A DNA stretch of 64,000 bases from Tenacibaculum jejuense (GTDB lineage Bacteria > Bacteroidota > Bacteroidia > Flavobacteriales > Flavobacteriaceae): contig NZ_LT899436.1 of NCBI RefSeq assembly GCF_900198195.1, forward strand, positions 1,219,501 to 1,283,500, written 5' to 3'. How positions within the stretch are numbered: position 1 is the first letter of the stretch; every line of letters starts with the position of its first letter. The notes under the pieces were generated by a model, which saw only the letters and a program-made list of their open reading frames with translations, was not told the origin of the DNA and ran no database searches. Shown one piece after another: positions 38,083 to 46,826 of the stretch. Position numbers and translations under genes: made by a program.

Positions 38083-38094
38083 TTTATTGTTTGA

Positions 38095-39213
38095 TTAAAT
38101 AGAATTAGATAATTCTAAGTTGTTGCTGATAAATTTTTTAGGTGTAATTTGAGTTTCTGATTTAAAAATTCTATAAAAACTAGCTTCAGAGTTAAAACCA
38201 CATTCTTTGGCAATTCCTAAAAGAGATAAATTGTCTAGCTCTCCATTAAGTAATCGCTTTTTTACTTCTTCAACCCGAGCTTCATTAATTAACGATCTAA
38301 AGTTTTTTTGATAATGAGCATTTATAGTACTAGACAATAAAGTGTCACTAATATCTAATTGTTTGGCTAAAGACTTTAAAGTCAATTTAGGATTTAAATA
38401 AACTTTATCAGAAATGATGGCGGTATTTAATTTTTCAATTATAGAAATATCTACATCATTTTCTTTGTTATTATTTTTTTGAGGTAAGATAACTTCAGCA
38501 TTTTTAAATCCAATTATAGCTATGTAATAAACAATAGCTGCTATTAAAGAATGATGAAGATCCCAACGCCAGTTGTAACTGTGATCTAAAACAGCATTTA
38601 AAGTAAAATTAATAATATGAAGTGCAGATAATGTACAGAGTAAAAAGAATAAAATGTTTAGAAATTTAATTTCAGAATCTTGTTTTGTGTTTGTTTTTGG
38701 AAGTCCTATAATAAAACTTTTAAGTTCTAATCCGCCAAAATATAAATAACAACCACTCATAATCATTAAAATATATTCATCTAGATTTTTTGCTTCATTA
38801 AAAAACAAAGCATCTGTAATTAATCTTTTTTCTGAGTATACCTGAGTTTGCATGGCGACGATATACATGATTACAGAGTACATTTGAGAAATAAAAAAGG
38901 GAATAAAGTGCAGCCAATCTTTCTTTTTAAATTTAAAGTCGATATTTTTTATTGATAAAAAATAAAAGTAGAATAGTGGAGGTATTGCTATTTCTACACT
39001 ATTAGGAAAATATCCAAAACCATGAACTTCCCAAAGATTTAGAGAAAGCAATAACATTTTTGAGTTTAACCACACAAAGGCTAAAATTCCTAAAGCAAGA
39101 AATTTATTAGATTTTTTAATGGTTGATTTTTTCAGTAAAATGATACTGCAAACAATTCCGGTTGTAATTCCTATTAATACAGATAAATCAAAAAAAGATA
39201 ATTCTATGCGCAT
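38095..39213 (-). CDS. Membrane-anchored AraC-family regulator 1
   Basis: Six to seven predicted membrane helices fill residues 1-235 (LSVLIGITTGIVCSIILL at the start, HHSLIAAIVYYIAIIGF at the end). The C-terminal 110 residues are an AraC DNA-binding domain: LTLKSLAKQLDISDTLLSST and LSLLGIAKECGFNSEASFYR with IFKSETQITPKKFI. Such proteins may sense an envelope or small-molecule signal through the membrane part. It is divergent from the secreted EEP-family gene, which is the obvious candidate target. Confidence 0.88.
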   Translation of the reverse strand: MRIELSFFDLSVLIGITTGIVCSIILLKKSTIKKSNKFLALGILAFVWLNSKMLLLSLNLWEVHGFGYFPNSVEIAIPPLFYFYFLSIKNIDFKFKKKDWLHFIPFFISQMYSVIMYIVAMQTQVYSEKRLITDALFFNEAKNLDEYILMIMSGCYLYFGGLELKSFIIGLPKTNTKQDSEIKFLNILFFLLCTLSALHIINFTLNAVLDHSYNWRWDLHHSLIAAIVYYIAIIGFKNAEVILPQKNNNKENDVDISIIEKLNTAIISDKVYLNPKLTLKSLAKQLDISDTLLSSTINAHYQKNFRSLINEARVEEVKKRLLNGELDNLSLLGIAKECGFNSEASFYRIFKSETQITPKKFISNNLELSNSI

Positions 39214-39301
39214 ATCTTAACATTAAGAGTATAAAAGATGTTATTTTCTTTAAATTTCAATTCTCTAAAATACATCAGTTAAAGAGAACATATAACATTA
39301 A

Positions 39302-39326
39302 TAACAATTTAAATTACGAATTGTTA
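39302..39326. promoter_or_regulatory. Inverted repeat between AraC gene 1 and the secreted enzyme gene
   Basis: TAACAATT (39302-39309) and AATTGTTA (39319-39326) are perfect complements with a nine-base spacer. The site lies in the 245-base divergent intergenic region and could be an operator; AT-rich chance pairing is possible. Confidence 0.3.
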
Positions 39327-39458
39327 CAGTTCTATTTTAATTCAGTCAACTTAACAAAAAGTTAATTCAAGCTTAGTGTTCTCAACATTTTAGTGGTTTA
39401 ATTTCGAGCATCAATTAATTAAAACAATTATAACCTTCTAAATTTAAAATCACTAAAA

Positions 39459-41111
39459 ATGAAACAAATCTACTTTTTATGTATTCTAATGTTTTTTACT
39501 TTTTTGGGTATTTCGAACTCACAAAATAACTTAAAAGTAATGACTTTTAATAAGTTGTATTCAACAAGTAGTAATTCAGCTTTAAACGTAGTAAGAGCTT
39601 CAGGTGCAGATGTTATTGGTTTACAAGAATCATACGGAGCAGCTCGAAGCATTGCAAACTCGCTTGGGTTTTATTATCATTCTGTAAATAGTAGTGTAAC
39701 AATTATTTCTCGTTATCCTATTACTTCTACAAATTCTTCAGGAGTTCAAATCACTTTACCTGATGGTTTAAAAATTTATGTATTCAATGCACATTTAACT
39801 TCATATCCTTATGAGCCTTATGAAATAAGAGATAGAAGTATAAGATCAGAGTCTGCGGCTATTAATTCGGCAAATAGAACAAGAGGAAACGAAATGACTA
39901 AGATTGTAAATACCATACAAAGTTGGGTTCCTGCTGGAGCTCCTGTATTTTTTACTGGAGATTTTAACGAACCAAGTCATTTAGATTGGACTACAAGAGC
40001 TGCAAATGCTAACGTTCATGCGCTAAAAGTGGCTTGGCCAGCTAGTAGAAAAGCAATAAACATTGGATTGAAAGATTCTTGGCGAGAAGTGTATCCGAAT
40101 GAAGTATTAAATCCTGGAGATACATGGACGCCTAGAAGATCATCGAATGAGGTTTATGATAGAATCGATATCATTTATCATAAAGGAAATAATGTTGAAG
40201 CTATTAATGCAGTTCGATACGGACCAACAAATGACGAAGCTGAAGTTAAGTTAAATAATTATGCGAGTGATCATCGTGCTATGATGGTTACTTATATTAT
40301 TCCTGAAGAAAATGGAGGAGGAGATAATGGAAGTGATTCAAGTTATGGCGAAAACCTATTGAAACAGTATAGTGCAGAAGAAAGTAATTTGAATAGTTGG
40401 AATCAAGTTTCTGGAAATAGTATTAGAGTTCGAGGTGGACGTAATGGATATCCAACAGCTAAACAAGGAAATTATATTTTTTGGTTTGGAAATTCTAGTA
40501 TAGGAGAAGTTTATCAAGATGTAAATGTTGAAGCTTATGCAAATGCTATTGATAATGGTTTACAATCTTTTTATCTAGAAGGGTTTATTAGATCTTATAG
40601 CGGAAGAGACAGAGCAAGAATTCGATTAGAATATAGAAATGCAAACAATACTGTATTAGCAAGTTTTGATAGTAATTGGAAAAATAGAAGTAGTAGTTGG
40701 GAAGAAGTTACTGATGAAAGAATTGCTCCAATAGGAACAAGAAAGATCAGGGTAATTTTATTGAGTGAAAGAAACAGTGGAACTTCAAATGATGGTTATT
40801 TAGATGCGTTAAGTTTAAGAACAAAAGAAAATAAGTTGTCTCGAAGAAGTAACGTTCTCAAAGAAGAAATTAAAGAAGCGGAAAATGAATTTAAAGTTTG
40901 GCCTAATCCAGCAACAAATATCATCAGTATAAATAATAGAGATAGAGGAGAGATTTTCATTGTAAATGTTTTAGGTGTTATTCAGAAAAGAGTGGAACTT
41001 ACAAAATCTAATACTGAGATTTCTATATCAGACTTATCTAAAGGATTATATATCGTTAGATTCGTAAATGATAAAGGAATTGTAAAAACTAAATCTTTAA
41101 TTATTAGATAA
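39459..41111 (+). CDS. Secreted endonuclease/exonuclease/phosphatase-family enzyme with type IX sorting domain
   Basis: Signal peptide (FFTFLGISNSQ) then an EEP domain at about 25-285: KVMTFNKLY, metal-binding Glu in IGLQESYG, VFNAHLTSYPYEPYEIRD, FTGDFNEPSHLDW and ASDHRAMMV. A beta-rich domain of carbohydrate-binding look (NLNSWNQVSGNSIRVRGGR to LDALSLRTK) fills 310-455. The end is a type A sorting domain (FKVWPNPATNIISINN, GLYIVRFVNDKG). It should be exported by the type IX system encoded in this window and act outside as a nuclease, phosphodiesterase or sphingomyelinase; the substrate is open. Confidence 0.88.
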   Translation: MKQIYFLCILMFFTFLGISNSQNNLKVMTFNKLYSTSSNSALNVVRASGADVIGLQESYGAARSIANSLGFYYHSVNSSVTIISRYPITSTNSSGVQITLPDGLKIYVFNAHLTSYPYEPYEIRDRSIRSESAAINSANRTRGNEMTKIVNTIQSWVPAGAPVFFTGDFNEPSHLDWTTRAANANVHALKVAWPASRKAINIGLKDSWREVYPNEVLNPGDTWTPRRSSNEVYDRIDIIYHKGNNVEAINAVRYGPTNDEAEVKLNNYASDHRAMMVTYIIPEENGGGDNGSDSSYGENLLKQYSAEESNLNSWNQVSGNSIRVRGGRNGYPTAKQGNYIFWFGNSSIGEVYQDVNVEAYANAIDNGLQSFYLEGFIRSYSGRDRARIRLEYRNANNTVLASFDSNWKNRSSSWEEVTDERIAPIGTRKIRVILLSERNSGTSNDGYLDALSLRTKENKLSRRSNVLKEEIKEAENEFKVWPNPATNIISINNRDRGEIFIVNVLGVIQKRVELTKSNTEISISDLSKGLYIVRFVNDKGIVKTKSLIIR

Positions 41112-41128
41112 AAAAGAGATAAAAGTTA

Positions 41129-41165
41129 AAGCTCAATGAATTCTTTTTCATTGAGCTTTTTTTAT
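41129..41165 (+). terminator. Terminator after the secreted EEP-family gene
   Basis: AAAGCTCAATGA (41129-41140) pairs with TCATTGAGCTTT (41149-41160) and is followed by more T. It also borders the stop of the convergent CPBP gene. Confidence 0.88.
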
Positions 41166-41169
41166 GTTT

Positions 41170-42027
41170 TTACTTTTCTAATCGTTCTTGTTTTTTAATT
41201 TTTTTCCAGTAAAGAAATCCGAAAATTAAAATTAAATCAATACAAACGAAATTACTAATTAGCATAAAGTTAAAGTTATCGATTACTTCTGTGGTTGATA
41301 ATACAGTTACCTTAAAGTGATTGTTAGCGGCATGAAAAAAAGCAGCAATAAATATTGAATGTTTGTTGAAACCGATATAGGCAATAATTATAGATGAAGC
41401 GATACAAATAAGAGGATATGTAATAAAAGCTTCTATATAAGGATAATGTTGAAAGTTGTATCCTTGTAAAGCTGCAGGTAAATGCCAAATTCCCCATACA
41501 AATCCGAGTATAAAAACACCTTTGAATTTTCCGTATGAATTAAAAAGTTTGTCTTGTAAATAACCTCTCCAGCCAATTTCTTCACCCATTACTAATATTG
41601 TCATAGCTAAGTAACCAAATAATAATAGAGCAGCATTTTTAGGGAAAGTTCCTAAAATAGACCAATCAGGACTAGTTCGAAATCCTAGTGAAATTTGAAT
41701 AAAAAAATCAATACTTACATAAACTAAAGGAATTAAGATTGCTAGAAATATTCCTTTTACAGATGATTTGAAAAAATTTAACGATTTCCAATTTCCACCT
41801 TCTCGTTTATTAATAATTATGGCTAATAAAGCAGGCATAATAGCTAAGGATAATTCTGATACAGCTCTAATAATAATACTTGTTGATGTATCTAATAAAT
41901 TATATATCGTAAAACCAATTGCCCAAGAAACAATAAGAACTAAAAGAATGTAATTTAAAGACTTTTTAAGGTCTGATTTTTGTTTTGTTTTTGTCTGGAT
42001 TGTAGTGTTCATAATGTTGAGACTCAT
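41170..42027 (-). CDS. CPBP-family intramembrane metalloprotease
   Basis: About eight membrane helices and the three CPBP motifs: EEIGWRGYLQDKL (EExxxR), FVWGIWHLPA (FxxxH) and FHAANNH. Members are type II CAAX prenyl endopeptidase-like or bacteriocin-immunity-related proteases. ATG 42027 is taken as start; ATG 42012 is also possible, while TTG 42066, overlapping the upstream AraC stop, is less likely. It follows the AraC gene closely and is probably co-transcribed. Confidence 0.87.
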   Translation of the reverse strand: MSLNIMNTTIQTKTKQKSDLKKSLNYILLVLIVSWAIGFTIYNLLDTSTSIIIRAVSELSLAIMPALLAIIINKREGGNWKSLNFFKSSVKGIFLAILIPLVYVSIDFFIQISLGFRTSPDWSILGTFPKNAALLLFGYLAMTILVMGEEIGWRGYLQDKLFNSYGKFKGVFILGFVWGIWHLPAALQGYNFQHYPYIEAFITYPLICIASSIIIAYIGFNKHSIFIAAFFHAANNHFKVTVLSTTEVIDNFNFMLISNFVCIDLILIFGFLYWKKIKKQERLEK

Positions 42028-42062
42028 TTTAAATTTTGAGCAAATCAACTGATAAACAAGAA

Positions 42063-43199
42063 TCAAATCGACTCATTGGAAGCAATGATACCTTTTTCTA
42101 TACTTTTTTTGTATTGAAGAGGTGTAATACCTTCACTATTTTTAAAAACTCTATTAAAAGTTGCTTTGGAATTGAATCCAGAATCAAAAGCAATGGCAAG
42201 TAAGGTTAATTGATTAGAATCACCTTTTCGAATACTTTCTTTAAAATTTTGAATTCGATATGAATTTACATAATCATAAAAGCTAGTTTTCAAATGTTGA
42301 TTGATGAAATTAGAAAGTTTTTTATCTGAAATCTCAAGAGCATCTGCTGTTTCTCTTAATGTTAGATTTTGTTGTTTAAATAACTGTCTGTTTTCAAATA
42401 ATTCTTTCAATTTCTTCTCTAAATCTAAAAACTCATCAGATTGAATTAGAGTAGGAGATTGGCTATATAGTTTGGTTTCTGTTTTTTCTACTTCTTGAGT
42501 TGTCAAAAAAACTTGAGATTGATTTAATCCATAATATCCCATATACCAGATTAATCCAGTTAAGTATAAAAGATTAATAAAAAGTACCAATTGAAGGGAA
42601 GGATAAGCAATTAAGATTCCGCCGCAAATCATATCAATTATTAACAAAGCAATTAAACCATTTACCCATATCGAAAACCATTTTAAATCAATGTTTTTTG
42701 TAAAAGAGTAATTCTTTTTAAGAGTAGTTCTATATTTTTTTAAAGTTCTATAGCAATTGTACAAACAGTAAATAAAGTAAATAGAACCTAAAAATGGAAT
42801 AATGTAAATTAGAGTACTGTAATTAAATCCTTGTTCATTTGTTGGAATTTTAAAAATATAACTAGGTAATGTAAATGTTAGTAATCCAATAAAGAAAGGA
42901 ATCAAATCCTTAATTACTTTTTGAATTGTGATTTTACCATAAATAGCTTGTACATAATTTAACAATAATGGACCTAAAGCCATATAGATAATTGCTCCAA
43001 ACGGAAGTATTAAAGTACTAATTGTATCACTTTGTATGTAGGATGAAGCATAAGTTAAAAACAAAACAAGTAAACATACTAATATGAATGCTAATATCTG
43101 ATTTGAAAATTGCTTTTTAAATCTGTTTATAACAAGAAGAATCAATAAAAGATTTAGTGTAATTCCTGAGTAAATAATGAATAGGAAGAAATCTTGCAA
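42063..43199 (-). CDS. Membrane-anchored AraC-family regulator 2
   Basis: Seven predicted membrane helices in residues 1-230 followed by a linker and an AraC DNA-binding domain (LTLRETADALEISDKKLSNF, LTLLAIAFDSGFNSKATFNR, VFKNSEGITPLQYK). The layout is like regulator 1 at 38.1 kb although the sequences are clearly different. The only early start in frame is TTG 43199; the frame is closed upstream by TAG and has no ATG before mid-domain. The CPBP gene follows on the same strand. Confidence 0.87.
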   Translation of the reverse strand: MQDFFLFIIYSGITLNLLLILLVINRFKKQFSNQILAFILVCLLVLFLTYASSYIQSDTISTLILPFGAIIYMALGPLLLNYVQAIYGKITIQKVIKDLIPFFIGLLTFTLPSYIFKIPTNEQGFNYSTLIYIIPFLGSIYFIYCLYNCYRTLKKYRTTLKKNYSFTKNIDLKWFSIWVNGLIALLIIDMICGGILIAYPSLQLVLFINLLYLTGLIWYMGYYGLNQSQVFLTTQEVEKTETKLYSQSPTLIQSDEFLDLEKKLKELFENRQLFKQQNLTLRETADALEISDKKLSNFINQHLKTSFYDYVNSYRIQNFKESIRKGDSNQLTLLAIAFDSGFNSKATFNRVFKNSEGITPLQYKKSIEKGIIASNESI

Positions 43200-43265
43200 T
43201 TTGTTTGTTTTTGACTAAAATTTAAACAAATATAGTTTTTCAAAGAAGTTGTTAAAATATAAAAA

Positions 43266-43300
43266 CAAAAAAAGATCACTAAGTAAAATTAGTGATCTTT
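43266..43300 (-). terminator. Terminator of the beta-oxidation operon
   Basis: AAAGATCACTAA (43271-43282) pairs with TTAGTGATCTTT (43289-43300). On the minus strand a T-rich tail follows, 67 bases after the acyl-CoA dehydrogenase stop. Confidence 0.82.
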
Positions 43301-43367
43301 AAACAAACAACTAAATTCTAAAACCTATAAAAGTTGAAGAAATTGTTAAGCCCGAAGGCTAATATTG

Positions 43368-45179
43368 TTAGAAGCAGTATTTGTTTTCTGCTTTTAATTT
43401 TTCTGCAATAGTATTGCGTAACTCAACTACGTTAGGGTAGTTTGTATATTTAGTGAAACGCTTAAGTCCCATTAACATCATACGTTGCTCATCACCTTCA
43501 GCGAAAGAAACGATTCCTTCTCTAGCACTTTGAGTAATAATTTCTACAGCATTATATAAATATAATTTAGCCATAGCAATTTGCTCTTTTTGTGCATCTT
43601 CACCAAAACGCTTAACGTTTTTCTCAGTTCTTAAGATACCAGATTCTGCCATGTAAATCTCGATTAAGATGTTAGAAGCAGCAGTTAATAACTGTTGGTG
43701 CTTTTCTAAATCTGGACCGAACTTTTGTAATGCAGCTCCAGCAACCATTAAGAATACTTTCTTTAATCTTCCAATAAGATCTTTTTCTTCAGAGAATAAC
43801 TCAGAAAAATCAGGAACATCAAAAGAAGGAATACCCATTAATTCATTTCCAACAGCAGTTGCTGGTCCTAATAAATCAACATGACCTTTCATTGCTTTCT
43901 TAACTAACATTCCTACAGAAAGTAATCTGTTAATTTCGTTAGTACCTTCATAGATACGAGCGATACGAGCATCTCTCCATGCAGCCTCCATTGGAGTTTC
44001 CTCAGAGAATCCCATACCACCAAAGATTTGGATCCCTTCGTCAGCACAGTTTTGAATATCTTCAGAAACAGCAACCTTTAAGATTGAACATTCGATTGCA
44101 TATTCTTCAACTCCTTTTAATTCAGCTTCTTGATGTGTATTTCCTTCAGATTCACGGATAGCGATTCTATCTTCAATGTTTTTAGCAGCTCTATAAGAAG
44201 CAGACTCACCAACATATGCGCTAGTTGCCATTTCAGCTAACTTAGATTTGATAGCACCAAACTCGCCGATTGGAGTTTTAAATTGCTTACGCTCGTTAGC
44301 ATATTTTACAGCATCAGTAATTACTCTTCTTTGAGAATCTAAACAGGCAGCAGCTAATTTGATACGACCAACGTTTAATGCGTTCATTGCGATTTTAAAT
44401 CCACCACCACGCTCAGATAACATGTTTTCAACTGGAATTAAAGTATCATTAAAAAATACTTGACGCGTAGAAGAAGCTCTAATACCTAATTTGTGCTCTT
44501 CTTCACCTAAAGTTACTCCGTTAGGATTGTCTTTATCGTATTCTAAGATAAATCCAGTAATGTTTTTATCATCTTCGATACGAGCAAAAACGATGAAAAT
44601 CTCAGCAAACCCTGCATTTGAGATCCACATTTTTTGTCCGTTAATTTTATAATGTTTACCATCCTCAGTTAACTCAGCAGTAGTTTTACCAGAGTTAGCA
44701 TCAGATCCTGCACCCGGCTCAGTTAAACAATAAGCTCCAAATCTTTCACCCATTGCTAAAGCTGGTACATATTTTTGCTTTTGCTCTTCAGTACCGTATA
44801 ATGTAATTGGCATAGTACCAATTCCTGTATGCGCACCAAAAGCAGTACTAAATGAACCTGTTCCACTAGAAATGTAATCACATACTAACATTGTAGAAAC
44901 AAATCCCATACCTAATCCTCCGTAAGTATCAGGTACTGCAACACCTAAGAAACCTAATTCACCTGCTTTACGCATAGTTTCTTCAGTTAATGCATAATCT
45001 TTAGCCTCGAAACGAGTTTTATGAGGAATAATTTCACGATCGTTAAATTCGATAACCGCGTCTCTCATCATTGTTTGCTCCTCAGTAAAATCTTCAGGAG
45101 TAAATATATCTTCGCAATTAGTTTCTTTTACTAAGAATTGTCCTCCTCGTAAAATGTCTTTATTTAATGTTTCAGCCAT
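43368..45179 (-). CDS. fadE: Acyl-CoA dehydrogenase
   Basis: A flavin enzyme for the first oxidation step of fatty-acid beta-oxidation. The FAD/substrate motifs CLTEPGAGSDANSG and KMWISNAGFAEIF lie near 150-190, and the catalytic base is Glu411 in IYEGTNEINR. The C-terminal extension after the usual 380-residue core (total 603) is like the long-chain VLCAD/ACAD9-type enzymes common in Bacteroidota. It is the last gene of the marR-fadB-fadA-fadE operon, 27 bases after the thiolase gene. Confidence 0.95.
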   Translation of the reverse strand: MAETLNKDILRGGQFLVKETNCEDIFTPEDFTEEQTMMRDAVIEFNDREIIPHKTRFEAKDYALTEETMRKAGELGFLGVAVPDTYGGLGMGFVSTMLVCDYISSGTGSFSTAFGAHTGIGTMPITLYGTEEQKQKYVPALAMGERFGAYCLTEPGAGSDANSGKTTAELTEDGKHYKINGQKMWISNAGFAEIFIVFARIEDDKNITGFILEYDKDNPNGVTLGEEEHKLGIRASSTRQVFFNDTLIPVENMLSERGGGFKIAMNALNVGRIKLAAACLDSQRRVITDAVKYANERKQFKTPIGEFGAIKSKLAEMATSAYVGESASYRAAKNIEDRIAIRESEGNTHQEAELKGVEEYAIECSILKVAVSEDIQNCADEGIQIFGGMGFSEETPMEAAWRDARIARIYEGTNEINRLLSVGMLVKKAMKGHVDLLGPATAVGNELMGIPSFDVPDFSELFSEEKDLIGRLKKVFLMVAGAALQKFGPDLEKHQQLLTAASNILIEIYMAESGILRTEKNVKRFGEDAQKEQIAMAKLYLYNAVEIITQSAREGIVSFAEGDEQRMMLMGLKRFTKYTNYPNVVELRNTIAEKLKAENKYCF

Positions 45180-45206
45180 CTTTTTGTATTATAATTTTTT
45201 GTTACG

Positions 45207-46397
45207 TTAGTTTAAGAATTCAAAAATACCAGCAGCACCCTGTCCAGTACCTACACACATAGTTACCATTCCGTATTTATTCTTCATTTCACGCTTACGC
45301 ATTTCGTCGAATAATTGAACAGATAACTTCGCTCCTGTACATCCTAACGGATGACCTAAAGCAATAGCTCCACCATTTACGTTGATTATATCTGGATTTA
45401 ATCCTAATTCTCTGATTACAGCTAATGATTGAGAAGCAAATGCTTCATTTAACTCAATTAAGTCAATATCGTTTTGTTGTAAACCAGCTTGTTTTAATGC
45501 CTTTGGAATAGCAGCAACAGGTCCGATTCCCATAATTCTAGGAGGAACACCAGCAGCAGCATAACTTACCATACGAGCAATTGGTTCAAGATTTAATTCT
45601 TTCACCATATCTTCACTCATTACCATTACGAAAGCAGCTCCATCACTTGTTTGAGATGAGTTACCAGCAGTAACAGATCCGTTAGCAGCAAATACTGGAC
45701 GTAATCTTTGTAAACCTTCGATAGTAGAACCTTTACGAGGACCTTCATCTTTAGTTACAGTAAATTTACGTGTTGCTTTTTTTCCTTTACCATCGATGTA
45801 TGTTTCTTCTACTTCGATAGGAACGATTTGATCTTGAAAACGATCTTCAGATTGTGCTTTTAGTGCTTTTAAGTGAGAATTTAAAGCAAATTCATCTTGA
45901 TCTTCACGAGAAATTTTATACTCTTGAGCTACAGCTTCAGCAGTATTTCCCATTCCCCAATAATAATCTTCGTGACCAGCGTTCACAATATTATAGTTTA
46001 GTTCAGGTTTAAAACCAGTCATCGGTACAGAAGTCATACTTTCAGCACCACCAGCAATAATACACTCAGCCATTCCTGATTGAATCTTTGCTACAGCCAT
46101 ACCAATCGTTTCTAATCCTGAAGAACAAAAACGGTTTACTGTAACACCCGGTACATCAACAGAATTTAATCCTATTAATGAAATAATACGAGCCATGTTT
46201 AATCCTTGAGATCCTTCTGGCATAGCATTTCCCACAATTACATCATCAATACGTTTTACGTCAAACTCAGGAAGTTTTCCCATCATGTATTGAATTGTCT
46301 CAGCAGCTAATTCATCTGCTCTCTTAAATCTAAAACCACCTCTTTTTGATTTTCCTACGGCAGTTCTATATCCTTTTACTATATATGCTGTTTTCAT
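45207..46397 (-). CDS. fadA: Acetyl-CoA acyltransferase (3-ketoacyl-CoA thiolase)
   Basis: Cleaves 3-ketoacyl-CoA to acetyl-CoA and a shortened acyl-CoA. Catalytic residues are Cys91 (NRFCSSGLETI), His349 (GHPLGCTGA) and Cys381 (MCVGTGQGAAG). The 396 residues match the family. In front of it, instead of the usual direct link to fadB, lies a small four-helix-bundle gene with short repeats; the repeats begin only eight bases before the start codon, so translation signals of this gene may be affected. Confidence 0.96.
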   Translation of the reverse strand: MKTAYIVKGYRTAVGKSKRGGFRFKRADELAAETIQYMMGKLPEFDVKRIDDVIVGNAMPEGSQGLNMARIISLIGLNSVDVPGVTVNRFCSSGLETIGMAVAKIQSGMAECIIAGGAESMTSVPMTGFKPELNYNIVNAGHEDYYWGMGNTAEAVAQEYKISREDQDEFALNSHLKALKAQSEDRFQDQIVPIEVEETYIDGKGKKATRKFTVTKDEGPRKGSTIEGLQRLRPVFAANGSVTAGNSSQTSDGAAFVMVMSEDMVKELNLEPIARMVSYAAAGVPPRIMGIGPVAAIPKALKQAGLQQNDIDLIELNEAFASQSLAVIRELGLNPDIINVNGGAIALGHPLGCTGAKLSVQLFDEMRKREMKNKYGMVTMCVGTGQGAAGIFEFLN

Positions 46398-46404
46398 ATT
46401 CTTT

Positions 46405-46435
46405 TAGTATTGAGTATTGAGTTTTTAGTATTGAG
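46405..46435. repeat. TAGTATTGAG repeat cluster, left flank
   Basis: TAGTATTGAG occurs at 46405-46414 and 46426-46435, with a partial TATTGAG at 46415-46421. It directly follows the stop of the four-helix-bundle gene (minus strand) and precedes fadA. Confidence 0.85.
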
Positions 46436-46436
46436 T

Positions 46437-46784
46437 TTATAGTTTCTGCTGAAAAGCATAATTCATTTTTTGTATTTCAATACACAACTCAATAATAGGT
46501 TGTACTTTGTCTTTATTAATTAAGTTTAATTCAATTATTAATATCAATTGCGTTTGTAATTCATAACTAGAACCATTAGCAATACTTAAAAAATGTTTAA
46601 ACTCATTTTGTGAATTTCTACCAGCGCCTTCTGCTATATTAGAAGGTATAGAAATAGCACATCTTTTTATCTGAGATGTTAGTCCGAATTTTTCATCAAT
46701 TGGTAATTCTGAAACAAGTAGATATATAGCTTTTGTTAACTCTATTGACTTTTGCCATATTTTTAAATTTTCTACTTTATGCAT
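46437..46784 (-). CDS. Four-helix-bundle protein (S23/IVS-encoded family)
   Basis: A 115-residue protein of the 23S rRNA intervening-sequence-encoded family (TIGR02436): KVENLKIWQKSIELTKAIY, the signature CAISIPSNIAEGAGR and FKHFLSIANGSSYELQTQL. Relatives sit in rRNA insertions or, as Avd, in diversity-generating retroelements, but there is no reverse transcriptase here. The molecular role of stand-alone copies is unknown. It lies inside the fad operon in the same orientation, between fadB and fadA, and is bordered by inverted TAGTATTGAG repeats, suggesting that it arrived as a cassette. Confidence 0.9.
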   Translation of the reverse strand: MHKVENLKIWQKSIELTKAIYLLVSELPIDEKFGLTSQIKRCAISIPSNIAEGAGRNSQNEFKHFLSIANGSSYELQTQLILIIELNLINKDKVQPIIELCIEIQKMNYAFQQKL

Positions 46785-46793
46785 TTCTAACTA

Positions 46794-46817
46794 CTTAATA
46801 CTAATATCTCAATACTA
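46794..46817. repeat. CTCAATACTA repeat cluster, right flank
   Basis: CTTAATACTA (46794-46803) and CTCAATACTA (46808-46817) are inverted relative to the TAGTATTGAG copies on the other side of the four-helix-bundle gene. Confidence 0.8.
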
Positions 46818-46826
46818 ATCGTAACT

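Larger units (their letters stand above)
46405..46817. mobile_element. Possible repeat-bounded cassette carrying the four-helix-bundle gene
   Basis: About 413 bases from the first TAGTATTGAG (46405) to the last CTCAATACTA (46817) hold just one gene. The outer ends are exact inverted copies of each other. No transposase is encoded, so any movement would need help in trans. That it is a mobile unit is inference. Confidence 0.4.

Noticed and set aside
46437..46784. Diversity-generating retroelement, because Avd is a four-helix-bundle relative
   Set aside because: There is no reverse transcriptase, template repeat or variable repeat nearby.
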